From Pararge aegeria (lineage: Eukaryota; Arthropoda; Insecta; Lepidoptera; Nymphalidae), in contig NC_053185.1 in NCBI RefSeq assembly GCF_905163445.1, forward strand, positions 14,650,001 through 14,714,000: a DNA stretch of 64,000 bases, in the 5' to 3' direction. The translations under genes were made by a program, and so were the position numbers. A model generated the notes under the pieces. It was not told the DNA's origin. It worked only from the letters and a program-made list of their open reading frames with translations, and ran no database searches. The first letter of the stretch is position 1; the number at the start of each line of letters is the position of its first letter. This document shows positions 1 through 10,402 of this stretch, one piece after another.

Positions 1-205
1 TTCTGAATATTCCCTGGTCTGGTCAAAGAATTACCTCTAAGGGATTTAGCGTTCCGGTACGGTGTCGCGTAAAAACCGATTAGGGGTATGGTGTTTTTAT
101 AACTGCCATACAGGAAGAACAAGTTGTCCCGCTACTATCTTAGACTGAATCATCACTTAAAGCAGGTGAGATTGCGGTCAAGGGCTTGCTTGTAGTTGAG
201 AAAAA
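1..205 (+). repeat. SINE-A copy (3' body), cut by window edge
   Basis: Body and 3' tail of the repeat called SINE-A here. It contains the family markers 'tttagcgttccggtacg', 'gattaggggtatgg' and the tail 'gtgagattgcggtcaagg'. The tRNA-like head lies outside the window. Recognised by alignment by eye to the copies near 1.6, 8.3, 16.8, 29.1, 50.3 and 61.3 kb. Confidence 0.75.
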
Positions 206-604
206 GTATTAGGGTAGTATGAAAATTAAAAACAAACAAAGGGCAATCTGTTATAAGGCTTTGAACGAACGGTCATGGAAACTTTAGACTTTATAACGCC
301 GCCGCCGCCTCAGCTTTAACTGTTATTGTAAAAGTTGAAGAGTTGTTCCACCATTTTTCTGGGATGTACCGTGTACGGCTATATGAAATTTTCATCATGT
401 TCCTTTTGATTGAAAATGTTTCGCCAGGTAAAAAGACTGAAAAAGCATTTTGAAACGTTTTAACTCCCTCGTGTACGTTTACGTGGTAAAATACTTGTAG
501 TTTAATATTTTACGATATTTTTAGTGTTGTGCATTTAACGTAATGTTATCCATGTGTTATGCTTGACAATTTTATGCTTTTCGAAACAATTAAGTGGAAT
601 TGGC
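206..604. other. No gene recognised
   Basis: AT-rich sequence without a convincing ORF, splice-flanked exon or recognised repeat. A short 'gccgccgccgcc' run occurs near 300. Confidence 0.5.
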
Positions 605-785
605 ATTAATTAATGGTTAATAAAAACATATACTAGACTAGCGGAACCCACCGCCATCCATCCATTTGAATCTAAACCATCCAGGGTGCCACCCAAACGC
701 ATACCAAAAAATCATTCAAATCGGTCCAGCTGTTTAGGGGGAGTTCAGGAGTACACACGCACGCAAGAAATATAATATATAAAGA
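605..785 (+). repeat. RTE-like LINE 3' end fragment
   Basis: Contains 'aaatcggtccagctgttta' followed by an acac/acgc-rich stretch and an A/T-rich end. This arrangement is typical of 3' UTRs of RTE-clade LINEs in Lepidoptera, recognised from memory of the pattern. Non-coding and degenerate. Confidence 0.45.
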
Positions 786-861
786 TAACCAGATAATCAC
801 ATATTAAAATATTAAATAAATACATAATCAATAAAGAATATAAACACCCTATTGCACCCTA

Positions 862-945
862 GCACTAAGTACTATTACTGTTTTCCTTGTATTTTCCTTT
901 TTTTTGTTGTGTTGCAATAAAGTTTTTCTATTCTATTCTATAAAC
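862..945 (+). repeat. LINE 3' end with (ttcta)n tail
   Basis: Reads 'ttgttgtgttgcaataaag' and then a short 'attctattctattcta' tail: an AATAAA hexamer directly followed by a simple-repeat tail, the usual end of a jockey/CR1-group LINE copy. No coding part remains. Confidence 0.5.
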
Positions 946-1555
946 GTCCAATTTCTGGTCATAGGTCTCCAAAGGGAATTTTTACTGGGATTTTTTTGGG
1001 AATCGAACTTGATCTCGTGATCTGTAGTTTAATATTTTAGTACAAATATGTATTGAGGCCAAGCAGATTGTTCAACTTACCATTGAGTGGAATTACAACA
1101 AACACAACTACAAAGTACTAGTTAAGTTTCTCATAAAAAAATATTCATACTTCGGTTGGTAAATCAACACAAGTCACACAATACAAGGTTACACGATTCT
1201 ATTGGAGATGTACACATCAATATAGCTAACAGGAAATAATTCGATAACACGCTAAGGATAAAATAAGGGTGGATTCAGGTCAAGGTTATTCTCGAGCACG
1301 GTGAAAGTCAATATACCGAATAAGGAAGGCAACCACCCCATCGTTAGTCCCACTGTAGGAGCCCAATTTTGCTTGTATTTTCAATTGAGCAATAGAATTT
1401 AATTCATTCATTAAAACGGAAAAGATATCACAAGTATTTTTGTCTACAGATTTTATAAAATATATAGTCATAATGAATGCTCATTTAGTATCTTAAACGC
1501 TCTGTTTATAAAACAGTTTTCACAATTTAAGTGCCCAATTTCGATCCCCTCGAAG
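946..1555. other. No gene recognised
   Basis: AT-rich DNA. The 61-codon open frame on the minus strand near 1286-1471 has no recognisable domain, splice context or compositional support, and I treat it as chance. Confidence 0.45.
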
Positions 1556-1790
1556 GGGAAATTTGGGAATTTATAATGTTTGTATTTACTCTGTTCTGGT
1601 CCGGTGAGAGGCTTTCGGCTGTGTCTGGTCACCATCCTACCGACAATTACCGATTCAGGGTTCCGGTACGATGTGGCATAGAAAGCGATTAGGGGTATTG
1701 GTTTAATATAACTGCCATTCCCCTAACAAGTTAGTTCAACCAAATTAGACTGCTTAATTTACCAGCAGTTGAGATTCAAGGGCTATTGGT
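1556..1790 (+). repeat. SINE-A copy (headless)
   Basis: Starts at 'atttgggaatttataat', continues through 'ggttccggtacgatg' and 'gattaggggtattgg', and ends in a degraded 'gttgagattcaagggct' tail. Same family and orientation as the copy at the left edge. Confidence 0.75.
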
Positions 1791-1924
1791 TTATATATAT
1801 GGGTCGCAGGGAAAAGAAAAGACGTGTGCACTATTCGACTGTCTGCTTTATATTGAATACATTCAGAAAAACATTGTACAAGAAACGAACCGAAAACAAT
1901 GAGAAAGTGAATGACATAAAAGGA

Positions 1925-2375
1925 GTGAGTGTTGTATGGAGGGTAGAGGTAAGGAGAGTCATCTGTGTATATGAAAAAGTGTCGTCAAAATGTATTAAAT
2001 TAGGATGGCGCCACATTTGCATCAGGGTAACTCTTAAAAGAAGCGCCAAATATAAATATTGTTTGAGTAGGCTTGAAAAATAAACAAGGAAGTATGGAGA
2101 TACAAGGAAGTAAGGTGATATTTACCACAATATTTTGTACAACGTAAGTTGTTGAAATTCTCAATAATTAACTACTTTAGTCGATAATGAAAATAATTTT
2201 TTTAACTCGGCATACTTCAATTCATCTACGATTGCTACATTCATACCATACCCTGTGCATCCACCAGCGCCATTGTGGAGGATTTTTGAACTGTTATTTA
2301 GCGCAACAACTGGACACTTTTTCAACTTTTCTCCCATATAAGATGACTCTCCTTACCTCTACCCTCCATAGAGTG
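1925..2375. repeat. Pair of repeat copies in inverted orientation
   Basis: A 30-nt segment at 1935-1964 (begins 'tatggagggtagaggtaagg') reappears as its exact reverse complement at 2341-2370. Weaker similarity continues inward ('gaaaaagtgtc', 'ggcgcca'). The two copies are about 380 bp apart, so the locus could fold on itself. It looks like two convergent copies of an interspersed repeat rather than a gene. Confidence 0.65.
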
Positions 2376-3027
2376 TTGGAATGAATCATAGCCACAGACA
2401 ACACAGACTATGGCACCAAAGACTTGTATTTTTGGTATATTCCAACAAGGGCTATTTTGTGGTGGAATTAAAATAAAAAGTCTTTACATATTGTCATGTT
2501 TATTAATCTGTCAGATAACTTTGATAAAATTACACTCAGTAGTAAAATATTATATCAATGTCACTCAGGATGAATTCCAGAAACTCCCTAGACTAAGTTA
2601 TCAAGAAAATGCTTCCCGATCATTAATTATCTATCTTTTATCATGGGCAACCAAACTTCATGCAGATCTTATCAAAAACTATTTACTCGTTTATTCTAAA
2701 TTTAAAATCTTATTTATATAAAAACATACCCACTACAAAACATGAAATATGTTAAGTTATTTTTGGTTTTAAATTGGTTATGCTTATTACAATGGTTGAT
2801 TCGGTGAGATAAGCCCGTAAAGCCGTAGCTATAATAGTAAGATACTGACTACTGGATTAGCCGTGTCAATTAAGAAACGTGTATGAATTGACACCGCAAA
2901 TCCCCTTAAATGCATTGAGATCCTGACCTCTTGTTTTTATCTCCAATTGACTGACGCCGTTTTGGCACTGTAAGATGAATTTGAATTACTAAAAAACAAC
3001 TTTCTCAAATACATTATGAAGTAAAGC
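2376..3027. other. No gene recognised
   Basis: AT-rich sequence. A 103-codon open frame at 2410-2721 (+) has biased AT-driven composition, no recognisable domain and no homologous-looking motif, so I do not call it a gene. Confidence 0.4.
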
Positions 3028-3125
3028 TTAATTTACTATGCTCCGCGAAAAGCAGGAGAATTTGTGTGTAATTTATAATTTATCCAATTCTTATATTCCA
3101 CACCAAACAGATCTTCGCCATTTTA
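3028..3125. repeat. Repeat-F fragment
   Basis: The segment with 'gcaggagaat', 'gtaatttataat' and 'caccaaacagatcttcg' matches the longer copy at 48,845-49,075. Family identity unknown. About half of the longer copy is present. Confidence 0.6.
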
Positions 3126-3132
3126 AATTTAA

Positions 3133-3171
3133 CATCTTCTGTGCGTAGAAGGTACCTACGCACAGAAGATG
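3133..3171. repeat. Perfect 15-bp hairpin
   Basis: 3133-3147 'catcttctgtgcgta' is exactly reverse-complemented at 3157-3171, with a 9-nt spacer. It lies immediately after the repeat-F fragment. Confidence 0.85.
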
Positions 3172-3284
3172 CGACATACAATTATATATAATATGCCAAA
3201 AGTTGCGCTTGGAACAGTAGGTACAGCTTTGATCTATGCCTTTGATATGAAACTTCATTGGTTTATGTGATACAAAAATACATC

Positions 3285-3355
3285 ATTACTTTTATGTGTA
3301 ATAATACTGTTTGTTTCCCTTGAAAAGCTTATAAATAAATAAAAATAAATAAATG
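3285..3355 (+). repeat. LINE-like 3' tail with AAATA repeats
   Basis: 'cccttgaaaagcttataaa' followed by 'taaataaaaataaataaat', a common LINE terminal pattern. No coding sequence remains. Confidence 0.35.
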
Positions 3356-3877
3356 CCACGGGCATCCTACAGTCGGGTCAGTGACAGTCGGTTGCTAACG
3401 TCACCAAAAACAAAATGGCGGCGGTAAGACATATTCCATATTCCACCTACGACAACTACAATACAACGTACATGACTGGAATTTATCCAACCCTCGTAAA
3501 TTCCCCCGCTTCACTTCTGTTATCCTTATTTGCACCGTGTACTCGTACCGATCAATCATCGAATTTGGGGCCACCACTTTTGGAAGCATTGGCAAAGTTT
3601 TACTGAGCCTGCAGATGTTATTTATTACTTAAGGTCCGTTCCTTTAAAGAAGACTCCGTTGTTCTAATAGGTATGATGATTTATTTCGAAAAGCTGCCCT
3701 ATAATGTCCAGATGTATCTATTATTTCCAAAGAATATCCTATTTATGCATTTCACATTATTGTTGATAGAAATTGCAAATTATGTTTAAAAAAAGATATA
3801 CATATGACGTCATGCGGCTTTTCACTTGTCATGGCGGATCACTAGATTTTGCATTTTTATTTATTGGAAATAAATTG

Positions 3878-4135
3878 ACAGCCGATTGGCGCAGTTGGCA
3901 GCGACCCTGCTTTCTGAGTCCAAGGCCGTGGGTTCGATTCTCACAACTGGAAAATGTTTATGTTATGAACATGATTGTTTTCAGTGTCAGGGTTTTTATA
4001 TGGATATTATAATTATTCATTTTCATTAAAATATTCATCAGTCATATGAGTACCCATAACACAAGCTACGCTTACTTTGGGGCGGGATTGCGATTTATGT
4101 ATTGTCGTAGTTTATTATTGTATTAAATAAAAATG
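3878..4135 (+). repeat. SINE-B, near full length (tRNA-derived)
   Basis: tRNA-like head 'gccgattggcgcagttgg' (internal A box fits TRGYNNARNNG) and 'gggttcgattctcac' (B box), then a body with 'cccataacacaagctacgc' and 'actttggggc', ending in an AT-rich 'tattaaataaa'. The A and B boxes indicate a pol III-transcribed SINE, not a functional tRNA, because no cloverleaf continues past the B box. Confidence 0.85.
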
Positions 4136-4655
4136 CCAATCTCACTTAGAAAACAAATAAAAATAAGTTTTTCATGATATACAATTCATGTATATTACAT
4201 AAATACAACATGATAACAGCCTATTCTGTTGTATGCAAAACTCCAAGCTAAACTGAATTAGGCTTTATAAAAATAGTGGTTTAATTTCCCAGGGCATGCA
4301 CTGTGAAATAACAGAACTATTTTTGAATCGTTACCAGTGACATTCTCATTAACACACAAAAATAGTACTGTAACAAGAAAAATCTGCGTGTCTTTAACCG
4401 AATGTACATATGCATTCAAAATGCAATATTTGTATACATTACTAGCATCGATCGATAGAGTGTTAGGTAGCGATAAACTGCCGACTCTACAAATTAATTA
4501 ATATTTTTTATGTATCATCATTACTTTTCTCAGCGCATGCCAAATAATGAACTTTATAGGTATGGGTTTTGTTCAAACATTTGTTACTTTGGGTTACATG
4601 ATTGTTGATTTTTTTTAATAACAGCTCAACGAATTACGATAAATGAAACCACCTG
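4136..4655. other. No gene recognised
   Basis: AT-rich DNA with no supported feature. The short 'atcgatcgat' near 4447 is the only self-complementary motif I noted. Confidence 0.4.
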
Positions 4656-4800
4656 GAAGGTATGCCCTTTAAAACAAAAAAATATTTATTCAAATCGGTT
4701 CAGGCGTCTTCGAGTAATCGGATAACATACATAAAAAAAAAAGATTCCGACGAATTGAGAATCTCCTCCTTTTTAAAGTTGGTTTAAAAGGTTTAACTAT
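4656..4800 (+). repeat. RTE-like LINE 3' end fragment
   Basis: 'caaatcggttcaggcgtctt', then an A-run and 'ttgagaatctcctcctttt', the usual 3' UTR ending of an RTE-type LINE in Lepidoptera. No ORF remains. Confidence 0.5.
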
Positions 4801-4963
4801 TAAGCCGAATTGAAGGACACGGAGATAGTTTGATTTTATGAAAGTACCTACGCGCATTAATTATCTAAGTACTGCTTCCTTCTGCTACTAAGTACTAATG
4901 TGCCTCTTTCGAGCATAGGAATCATTTATACTTTTTAAATTCCTGAAGGTTTCTAAAGGAAGG

Positions 4964-5012
4964 AAACTTATTTACAAAGTAATGTAGGATACATTACTTT
5001 GTAAATAAGTTT
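4964..5012. repeat. Perfect 23-bp hairpin with 3-nt loop
   Basis: 4964-4986 is exactly reverse-complemented at 4990-5012 around a 'gga' loop. The arm begins 'aaacttatttacaaag'. Bases outside both ends are unpaired. It is not the end of any repeat family I recognise. Confidence 0.9.
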
Positions 5013-5449
5013 GTAAGAAAAAATTGACTTTTTGCATCACTAACCTTTTAAGTCTTCTTTATCGTAACACTCTTGCCAGAGTGGTCGTGGTCATCTTTCA
5101 AGTCTACCAGTATAAAAATTAAATTTGATAGTGTCAAATAAATATAAATAAAGCTCTTTTAAAATAGTACCTTAATTGAATAAAATACGCGGACAACGTG
5201 ACACTGAAGTCTTATCAATTACTATTTGATATTGACTCTTATTACTAACAAAATAAAGTTTTATTTTGGGGGCATAAGTTTAAAGCTTTCTTCATAACTT
5301 TTGTTTTATAAACCATACCCTGTAAGCGTCACATCACACTGGAATGTTGTAACTAGCCACACGCGAGATAGAACAATGATTGTTAAATTGTAAAATGATG
5401 TTGAAGAGCAACTGCTGAGTTGTTTGCCGGCTTCTTCTCTGTAGAATCT

Positions 5450-5560
5450 GGCTTCCGAACCGGTGGTAGAGTCACTACAAACATACATACTTGACGTTTC
5501 TAAAGTGCTTATATTAGGCCTACTTGAAAGAAATGAATTTAGAATTTTCAATTATAGCCA
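5450..5560 (+). repeat. LINE 3' end ('cttgacgttt' family)
   Basis: 'acttgacgtttctaaagtgc', 'ttaggcctacttgaaa' and 'gaatttagaattttcaatt' match the copy at 24,645-24,740. The tail of (T)GAATTT-like units is typical of CR1/jockey-group LINE ends. Confidence 0.6.
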
Positions 5561-5640
5561 CGGCCTTAAGGACCAGACCAGAGAAAAGTTGAGAAATTAT
5601 GAATTCCCACAGCGCCCACCACTGCACCAAAGATTTAATT

Positions 5641-5669
5641 AATCCCTATCCCTATCCCTATCCCTATTC
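5641..5669 (+). repeat. (CCCTAT)n microsatellite
   Basis: Four to five imperfect 'ccctat' units that run directly into the next feature, a Helitron-like start. Confidence 0.8.
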
Positions 5670-5990
5670 CCTACTAATATTATAAATGTCAATGTAAGTT
5701 TGTTTGTTACTTTCACGCAAAAACTACTTAACCGATCGTCATGAAATTTTGTAAACATATTCTTGGAGAAGTTAGACAGTAGTTGTTAGAAGTAATATAG
5801 GATACTTTTTATCCTGACATTAAGCTCGGTTCCTTTGGAAGAGGGGATGAGGGTTTGACGATTATACACCATAACTCCGACAAATTATAACCGATTTAAA
5901 TAATTATTTTTGTACTATAGAGGTTATAATATGTGTTTTTTATTTTGGCCAAACTGTGGTTGGAGATAGAGGACAGAACTCCTCAGCTGA
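5666..5990 (+). mobile_element. Helitron-like non-autonomous element
   Basis: Starts 'cctactaatattataaatg', then 'tttcacgcaaaaactactta' and 'gaagttagacagtag'. This matches the lepidopteran Helitron-like family I remember as Lep1-type: a 5' 'ctactaatattataaa' and no terminal inverted repeats. The 3' end is not sharply visible; I place it where similarity fades. No Rep/helicase ORF is present. Confidence 0.5.
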
Positions 5991-6464
5991 TAGCAGCAAA
6001 GCCCTCATTTAATGCTTAGCGATACTGAATACTTGAAATTTTGTTAGATCAACTATTAAATTTAATGCCACATCAAAAAACAAAATCACATGCAGACGAA
6101 TTCGGGGGTACAGTTAGTATCTTATAATCCTTGGAATATTATCACTGTTTATATATCTCGAGATAAACTAACCAAACCACGGAGTTAATGACATTGTTCA
6201 AATTGTTTGCTAGTTAAGGGTGTAGTTTAGTTTGTACATTAATTAACAATTAACTATGTAAACGCACAAGGCAGGTATTCGTAAGTGCTTAGTTTAAAAT
6301 TCCTACCATAATTAATGAAGGCGTACGACAACTGCAATATTTTATTTGAGATTTAAATTACTTAAGAGTTAAATAAGAAATTGTGTTTGGGATTATGTTG
6401 GAGATAGTCTAGCCTAGAAGATATCCTAGTGTTTAGGAACTTGTTACCTTTGACTTTTAAGTTA

Positions 6465-6682
6465 CGTGCGTTTTAAGCAAATAAAATATCTCTTACTTTA
6501 ACTGCGAAGGATAAGATCGTGAGGAAACCTGCGTAGCTCAGAGCTCTCCATAATGTTCTGAGAGGCGTGTGAAGTCCAACAATCCGCACTTGGCCAGCAT
6601 TTACCTTAACCTTTCTCATTGTGGGAGGAGACCGGTGCCCTGTGGTAAGAGTGGGCCGGTATTGGGTTGATATGATGTTTTT
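6465..6682 (+). repeat. SINE-C copy (head missing)
   Basis: Contains 'gcgttttaagcaaataaaat', 'gtgaggaaacctgcg', 'ccataatgttctgag', 'ggcgtgtgaagtcc' and the tail 'ttgggttgatatgatg', the body of SINE-C as defined by the full copies at 59.8 and 60.7 kb. Confidence 0.8.
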
Positions 6683-6720
6683 TTTTCGATGACAAATTAA
6701 CAAACTGACAGACTTTTGCA

Positions 6721-6880
6721 TCCCTACCTACTAATATTATAAATGCGAAAGGAATGTCTGCCTGTTTGCACGTTACCTATTTACAGATATCGATATAATC
6801 GTGAAAATGAAATCCTACTATGAATTATGGATTACTGCGAGGGCTTTAGGAAACCCAAAAAGGCAGCTAGTTTAATTATT
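6721..6880 (+). mobile_element. Helitron-like fragment
   Basis: Begins 'ccctacctactaatattat' and 'aaatgcgaaaggaatgtctg', then a degraded body. Only the 5' portion is recognisable. Confidence 0.5.
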
Positions 6881-7217
6881 ATGATAAGTGTTACTATAAT
6901 AATTGACAGACAAACTGTATGACTCACTTGATGCTAAGTAGAAAATCATCGTCTAAAACAGACCGACACTTGCAGGGCATGCCACGAACACGTCTTACAA
7001 TGTTCCACCCATTGCCCATCATCAGGTATTAAGCCTCATGTGTCTGTAAATACACCAACAACACTCGGAAATGCGGCTAAGCGGTAAAAATAAGCATAGT
7101 GGGCGGTAGTACTTCCTCGAACGAGCTCTGTCACAAAAAACTACGAAGTAGGTACCAGTACGTATATTATTAAAGTTAGGGACTACCAACGAAGTGCAAG
7201 TATCTTTAAAATAAGAT

Positions 7218-7400
7218 TTTAAAATTTAAAACCCCCTGGCTTTTGATATAGTGTAAATTATTCTACTAGTCCAGCCCTTTTGTGGTGGTGGCCATCTCGG
7301 ACCGATTTTCATCAAACAGTCAAAAACACTCCTGACTTACCCTATTCACCTAACCAAAAAAAAAAAAACAAAACGCTCACACACACCCAAACACACACAG
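7218..7400 (+). repeat. Repeat-G fragment ending in (AC)n
   Basis: 'gatatagtgtaaattattct', 'actagtccagccc', a 'gtggccatctcgg' segment and a terminal acacac run. The same order is seen at 28,975-29,060 and 45,925-46,190 (+), and reversed at 15,100-15,250 and 20.2-20.9 kb. Probably a LINE or SINE 3' region; class uncertain. Confidence 0.55.
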
Positions 7401-7904
7401 ACACGTAAAACACCTATAGCACCCCGTCGTTGTTTCGTCGGGTTTAATAAAGCAGCGTTAAATATTACTGGTTTACAAAAATTTAACTTAATAATGTTCC
7501 CAACAGAATTCATCTCGCAATCAAAACATAAAATTCAGCTTCAGTCGCTGCGCTTTGTATTGATTATACATAGGTACACGAAATCAATTCAACAGGTCAC
7601 ACGTATACCCGGCTGTATATATGCCATGTAATCAAACAGCCTGCTGTGCCACTTTATTATCTGCGTCATACAGCTCAAAATCGATTGCTAGAGTCCTTGA
7701 AATGTGCAGGTTTCTAGGTCTCCCAGGGATCGCAGAGAGAGACAGCTAGCTCAAATATGACGTAGTTTGCTCGCTTGCAAATTGGAACCGGTGCCGCACT
7801 TTGACATTTAGATAATTTTAAAAACGTATCGTATTGATGGTATATACATCAGTTGAAAAGGGGAAAATGGGATCTACCTTTCTCTGATGATTTAAGTCGA
7901 TTTT

Positions 7905-8088
7905 AAAAACTCTCAGATATGCTGGTATCCTCATGATATTTTCCTTCGCCAATGAAGCAAGTGATATATTGATTGCTTAAAACGCACATAAACTCAGAAA
8001 AGTAAAGGTGCGTGCTGGGATTCGAACTCGGCCCCCCGCAAGTGAAGCAGAAGTCCTAAGCACTAGGCTATAACAGTCCTCTATTAGA
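7905..8088 (-). repeat. SINE-C copy with tRNA-like head
   Basis: Reverse orientation. The B-box equivalent 'gggattcgaactcgg' and the head 'cactaggctataac' read as a tRNA-like promoter on the minus strand. The body 'gatattttccttcgcc' is present; the 3' half is missing. Confidence 0.75.
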
Positions 8089-8215
8089 CTTTGTACCTTT
8101 CCTAACGGAAGGGTTTGTCCATAAGCTCCACGCTGGGTAGACGGGTTGGTGATAGCAGTAGAAAGTAGTAGTAGCACCGAGGATGCCCGTTTTCTGTTAT
8201 ATTTCCATAGTCGCC
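8089..8215 (+). repeat. Repeat-J (LINE-derived) fragment
   Basis: 'ggaagggtttgtccataa', 'cgctgggtagacgggttgg' and 'tgatagcagtagaa' match segments at 14,725-14,845 (+) and 51,950-52,150 (-). I take it for a LINE fragment because of its wide dispersal; no ORF remains. Confidence 0.5.
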
Positions 8216-8283
8216 TAGTAAGACACGGGACGGCTCTTAAATGTTCTCGGTAATCACTAAGATGTGATCATATTCGTTAAAAC

Positions 8284-8590
8284 TCCCCGGCGCAACGGCG
8301 ACTGCTGTGAATTTAAACAGGAGGTGCCGGTTTCGATTCCCGGCAAGGACAGTTTGGGAATTTATATTTTCTGAATTTTCTCTAGTCTGGTGGGCTTTGG
8401 CTGTGGCTAGTTAACACCCTGCCAACAAAGACGTGCCGCTAAGCTATTTAATGTTCCGGTGATGTCACGTAGAAACTGATTAGGGGTATGACGACCATAC
8501 TTACTAACAGGTTAACCCGCTACCATCGTAGTCTGCATCATCACTTACCACCCGCTGACATTGCAGTCAAGTACTAACTTTTAGTAGAAC
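8284..8590 (+). repeat. SINE-A, full length with tRNA-like head
   Basis: The head reads 'ccccggcgcaacggcgac' and, 35 nt on, 'ggtttcgattcccggc', which fit pol III A and B boxes. The body follows ('gtttgggaatttatatttt', 'gtgccgctaagc', 'gattaggggtatg') and then the tail 'ctgcatcatcacttacc' / 'cattgcagtcaag'. This copy shows that the family is a tRNA-derived SINE and not just a LINE tail. Its last about 45 nt match the 3' end of the LINE at 30.6 kb. Confidence 0.8.
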
Positions 8591-9924
8591 AGCGTGGTGG
8601 GCCTATGCCCTGCAACTCTCACTCTATCAGAGAGGTCTTATCAGAGAGGGGAATTGTACCATTTGCCAATTGTGATATCAATCGAGGTTTCAGATATGAC
8701 GTCACAAACTGCATTTCGCGCCTTATACAAGTTATTTCAATATAATAAAGTACCAGGGTCCAATAAGGGTCACGATAACAAGAACGACAGATATCTAGTT
8801 AAGTTACAAATCGAAAGCTCCAGGTCGAGCCGATCCCGGGCAAAGGCTATAAATAGAAACATTGATTGCACCTTTGCACTTTACACCCACACCCCCATTG
8901 CACCCCCTTGTTTTACGCTCTACTGAATGTACTGTTGATTGTACGTACACTCACACACGAATGTTCACTATTCGCATTGGCTTAGAGATATTACGTACCT
9001 TGATATCTAGTTGTCAGATATTGTAACGTGAGCTTAAACTTAAACTATGGCGCGACTAGGGAGTAACTCGGATTTTTTTTCGAACGTAAGCGTTACTTCC
9101 GTCAGACTTTTGTGTAGTTTCCGCTATTTAAAAATAATATTTTGGATTGGTCGTAAGTATATGTCATATACTCCGCGCTTCTTGACTTATACGACAGCTA
9201 GTGGACAATACCATTAGGATTATTTATTTCCAATATTTTCAAACGGATCAATTGTGAAAAGCAAAGTGAATAAAAATTCAACAATTAAAAAAATAATAAT
9301 TACTTACCAAAGTTTTTTGAAAATCTCTAAATTTACTTGTATATAAATTTTTTGACGATTGCGACATTCTATAATATTCAATGACAAGGTTATATTGGCA
9401 TGTGACATTGCTGATGTAACATGCAATTTTCTACTCTCGATTATTCTATTTAACAAATGAAAATATTTATAAAATGTGAAAGAGATATTAATTAATTTTA
9501 AGTATAATATCAAGCGAAATAGTAAATATTAAATGAAATGGCGGAGTCCCAAGAACATTTTACAAAAGATTTACTTCAATCGCGCGTAAATTTACACGCA
9601 AACACTTTTTTTCTTCGTAGTACAAGTTGCTCTCTCCAGACCGGTTAGTTAATCTCTCCTATAGACACACACAATAGTACATCACAATAGTCAACAATAT
9701 AAAAAGGTTATGACAATTTAATTGATATTTTGATGTATAAGAAGTATCCTAATATCAAGTTTCAGCGGCGCGATGGGATGGCAGAATCAATTGCGTTTTT
9801 TTCATGCAGCAGAAAAAATGTTTGAATGTACACAATTTGATCAGATGCTTCCTAAATTTAGAAATTTAGGTTTTATTTTTTATATAGTGTCTTCCATTAT
9901 TTTGAATATAGTATAGATTAACTA
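8591..9924. other. No gene recognised
   Basis: Unannotated DNA. A 110-codon open frame at 8594-8926 (+) begins inside the SINE-A end and has no recognisable domain or splice context; I read it as fortuitous. Confidence 0.4.
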
Positions 9925-10130
9925 CCCTGATCATCATATCAACCCAATGCCGGTCCACTAACTGGCACGGGCGTCCTCCTACAATAAGAAGGGTTTAGGC
10001 CGACGTCCACCACGCTGGCCCATTGCGGATTGGGGTTCACACGCTTTTGAGAACATTATGGAGACATCTCAGGCTTCCTCTTAGGTTTGCTCACGATGTT
10101 TTCCCTTAACCGTTGATGCAATTGATATTT
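9925..10130 (-). repeat. SINE-C copy (3' part)
   Basis: Reverse orientation: 'atcatcatatcaaccca', 'acgctggcccattgcgg', 'gagaacattatggag' and 'gatgttttcccttaaccg'. Truncated before the tRNA-like head. Confidence 0.8.
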
Positions 10131-10261
10131 TAAATATTTAATTAGATATTAATTAGAGTTAGAGATCGGATAGATTAAGGGCGTATTATCATCTTACAAA
10201 GTCAGCATATAGCCGTTAAATTTTTTTTCTTATTCGCGCGTTTCTGGATGAATTATCTTAA

Positions 10262-10402
10262 GAGAAGAAGAAGAAGTCTTTATTGCACATACAAATAGAA
10301 AGCCAGGTTAACAACAAAAAAACAATGATACAAAACATATGCACAAAGGCGGCCTTATCGCTTGAAGCGATCTCCTCCAGATAACCTTTGGTTATAGTGC
10401 AA
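10262..10402 (-). repeat. LINE 3' end ('tctttattgcac' family)
   Basis: 'aagaagaagaagtctttatt', 'gcacaaaggcggcctt' and 'gaagcgatctcctccag'. On the minus strand this ends with AATAAAGA followed by a (TTC)n tail, as in a LINE 3' terminus. Related copies at 51,826-51,935 and 25,185-25,310. Confidence 0.65.

Noticed and set aside
2410..2721. 103-codon open frame
   Set aside because: AT-driven composition, no similarity recognised, no promoter or splice context.
3878..3953. tRNA gene suggested by A and B boxes
   Set aside because: The same head occurs in at least six copies followed by one shared body, so it is a SINE. The anticodon arm does not form a proper cloverleaf.
8594..8926. 110-codon open frame
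   Set aside because: It starts in the tail of a SINE-A copy and shows no domain, splice site or codon bias.
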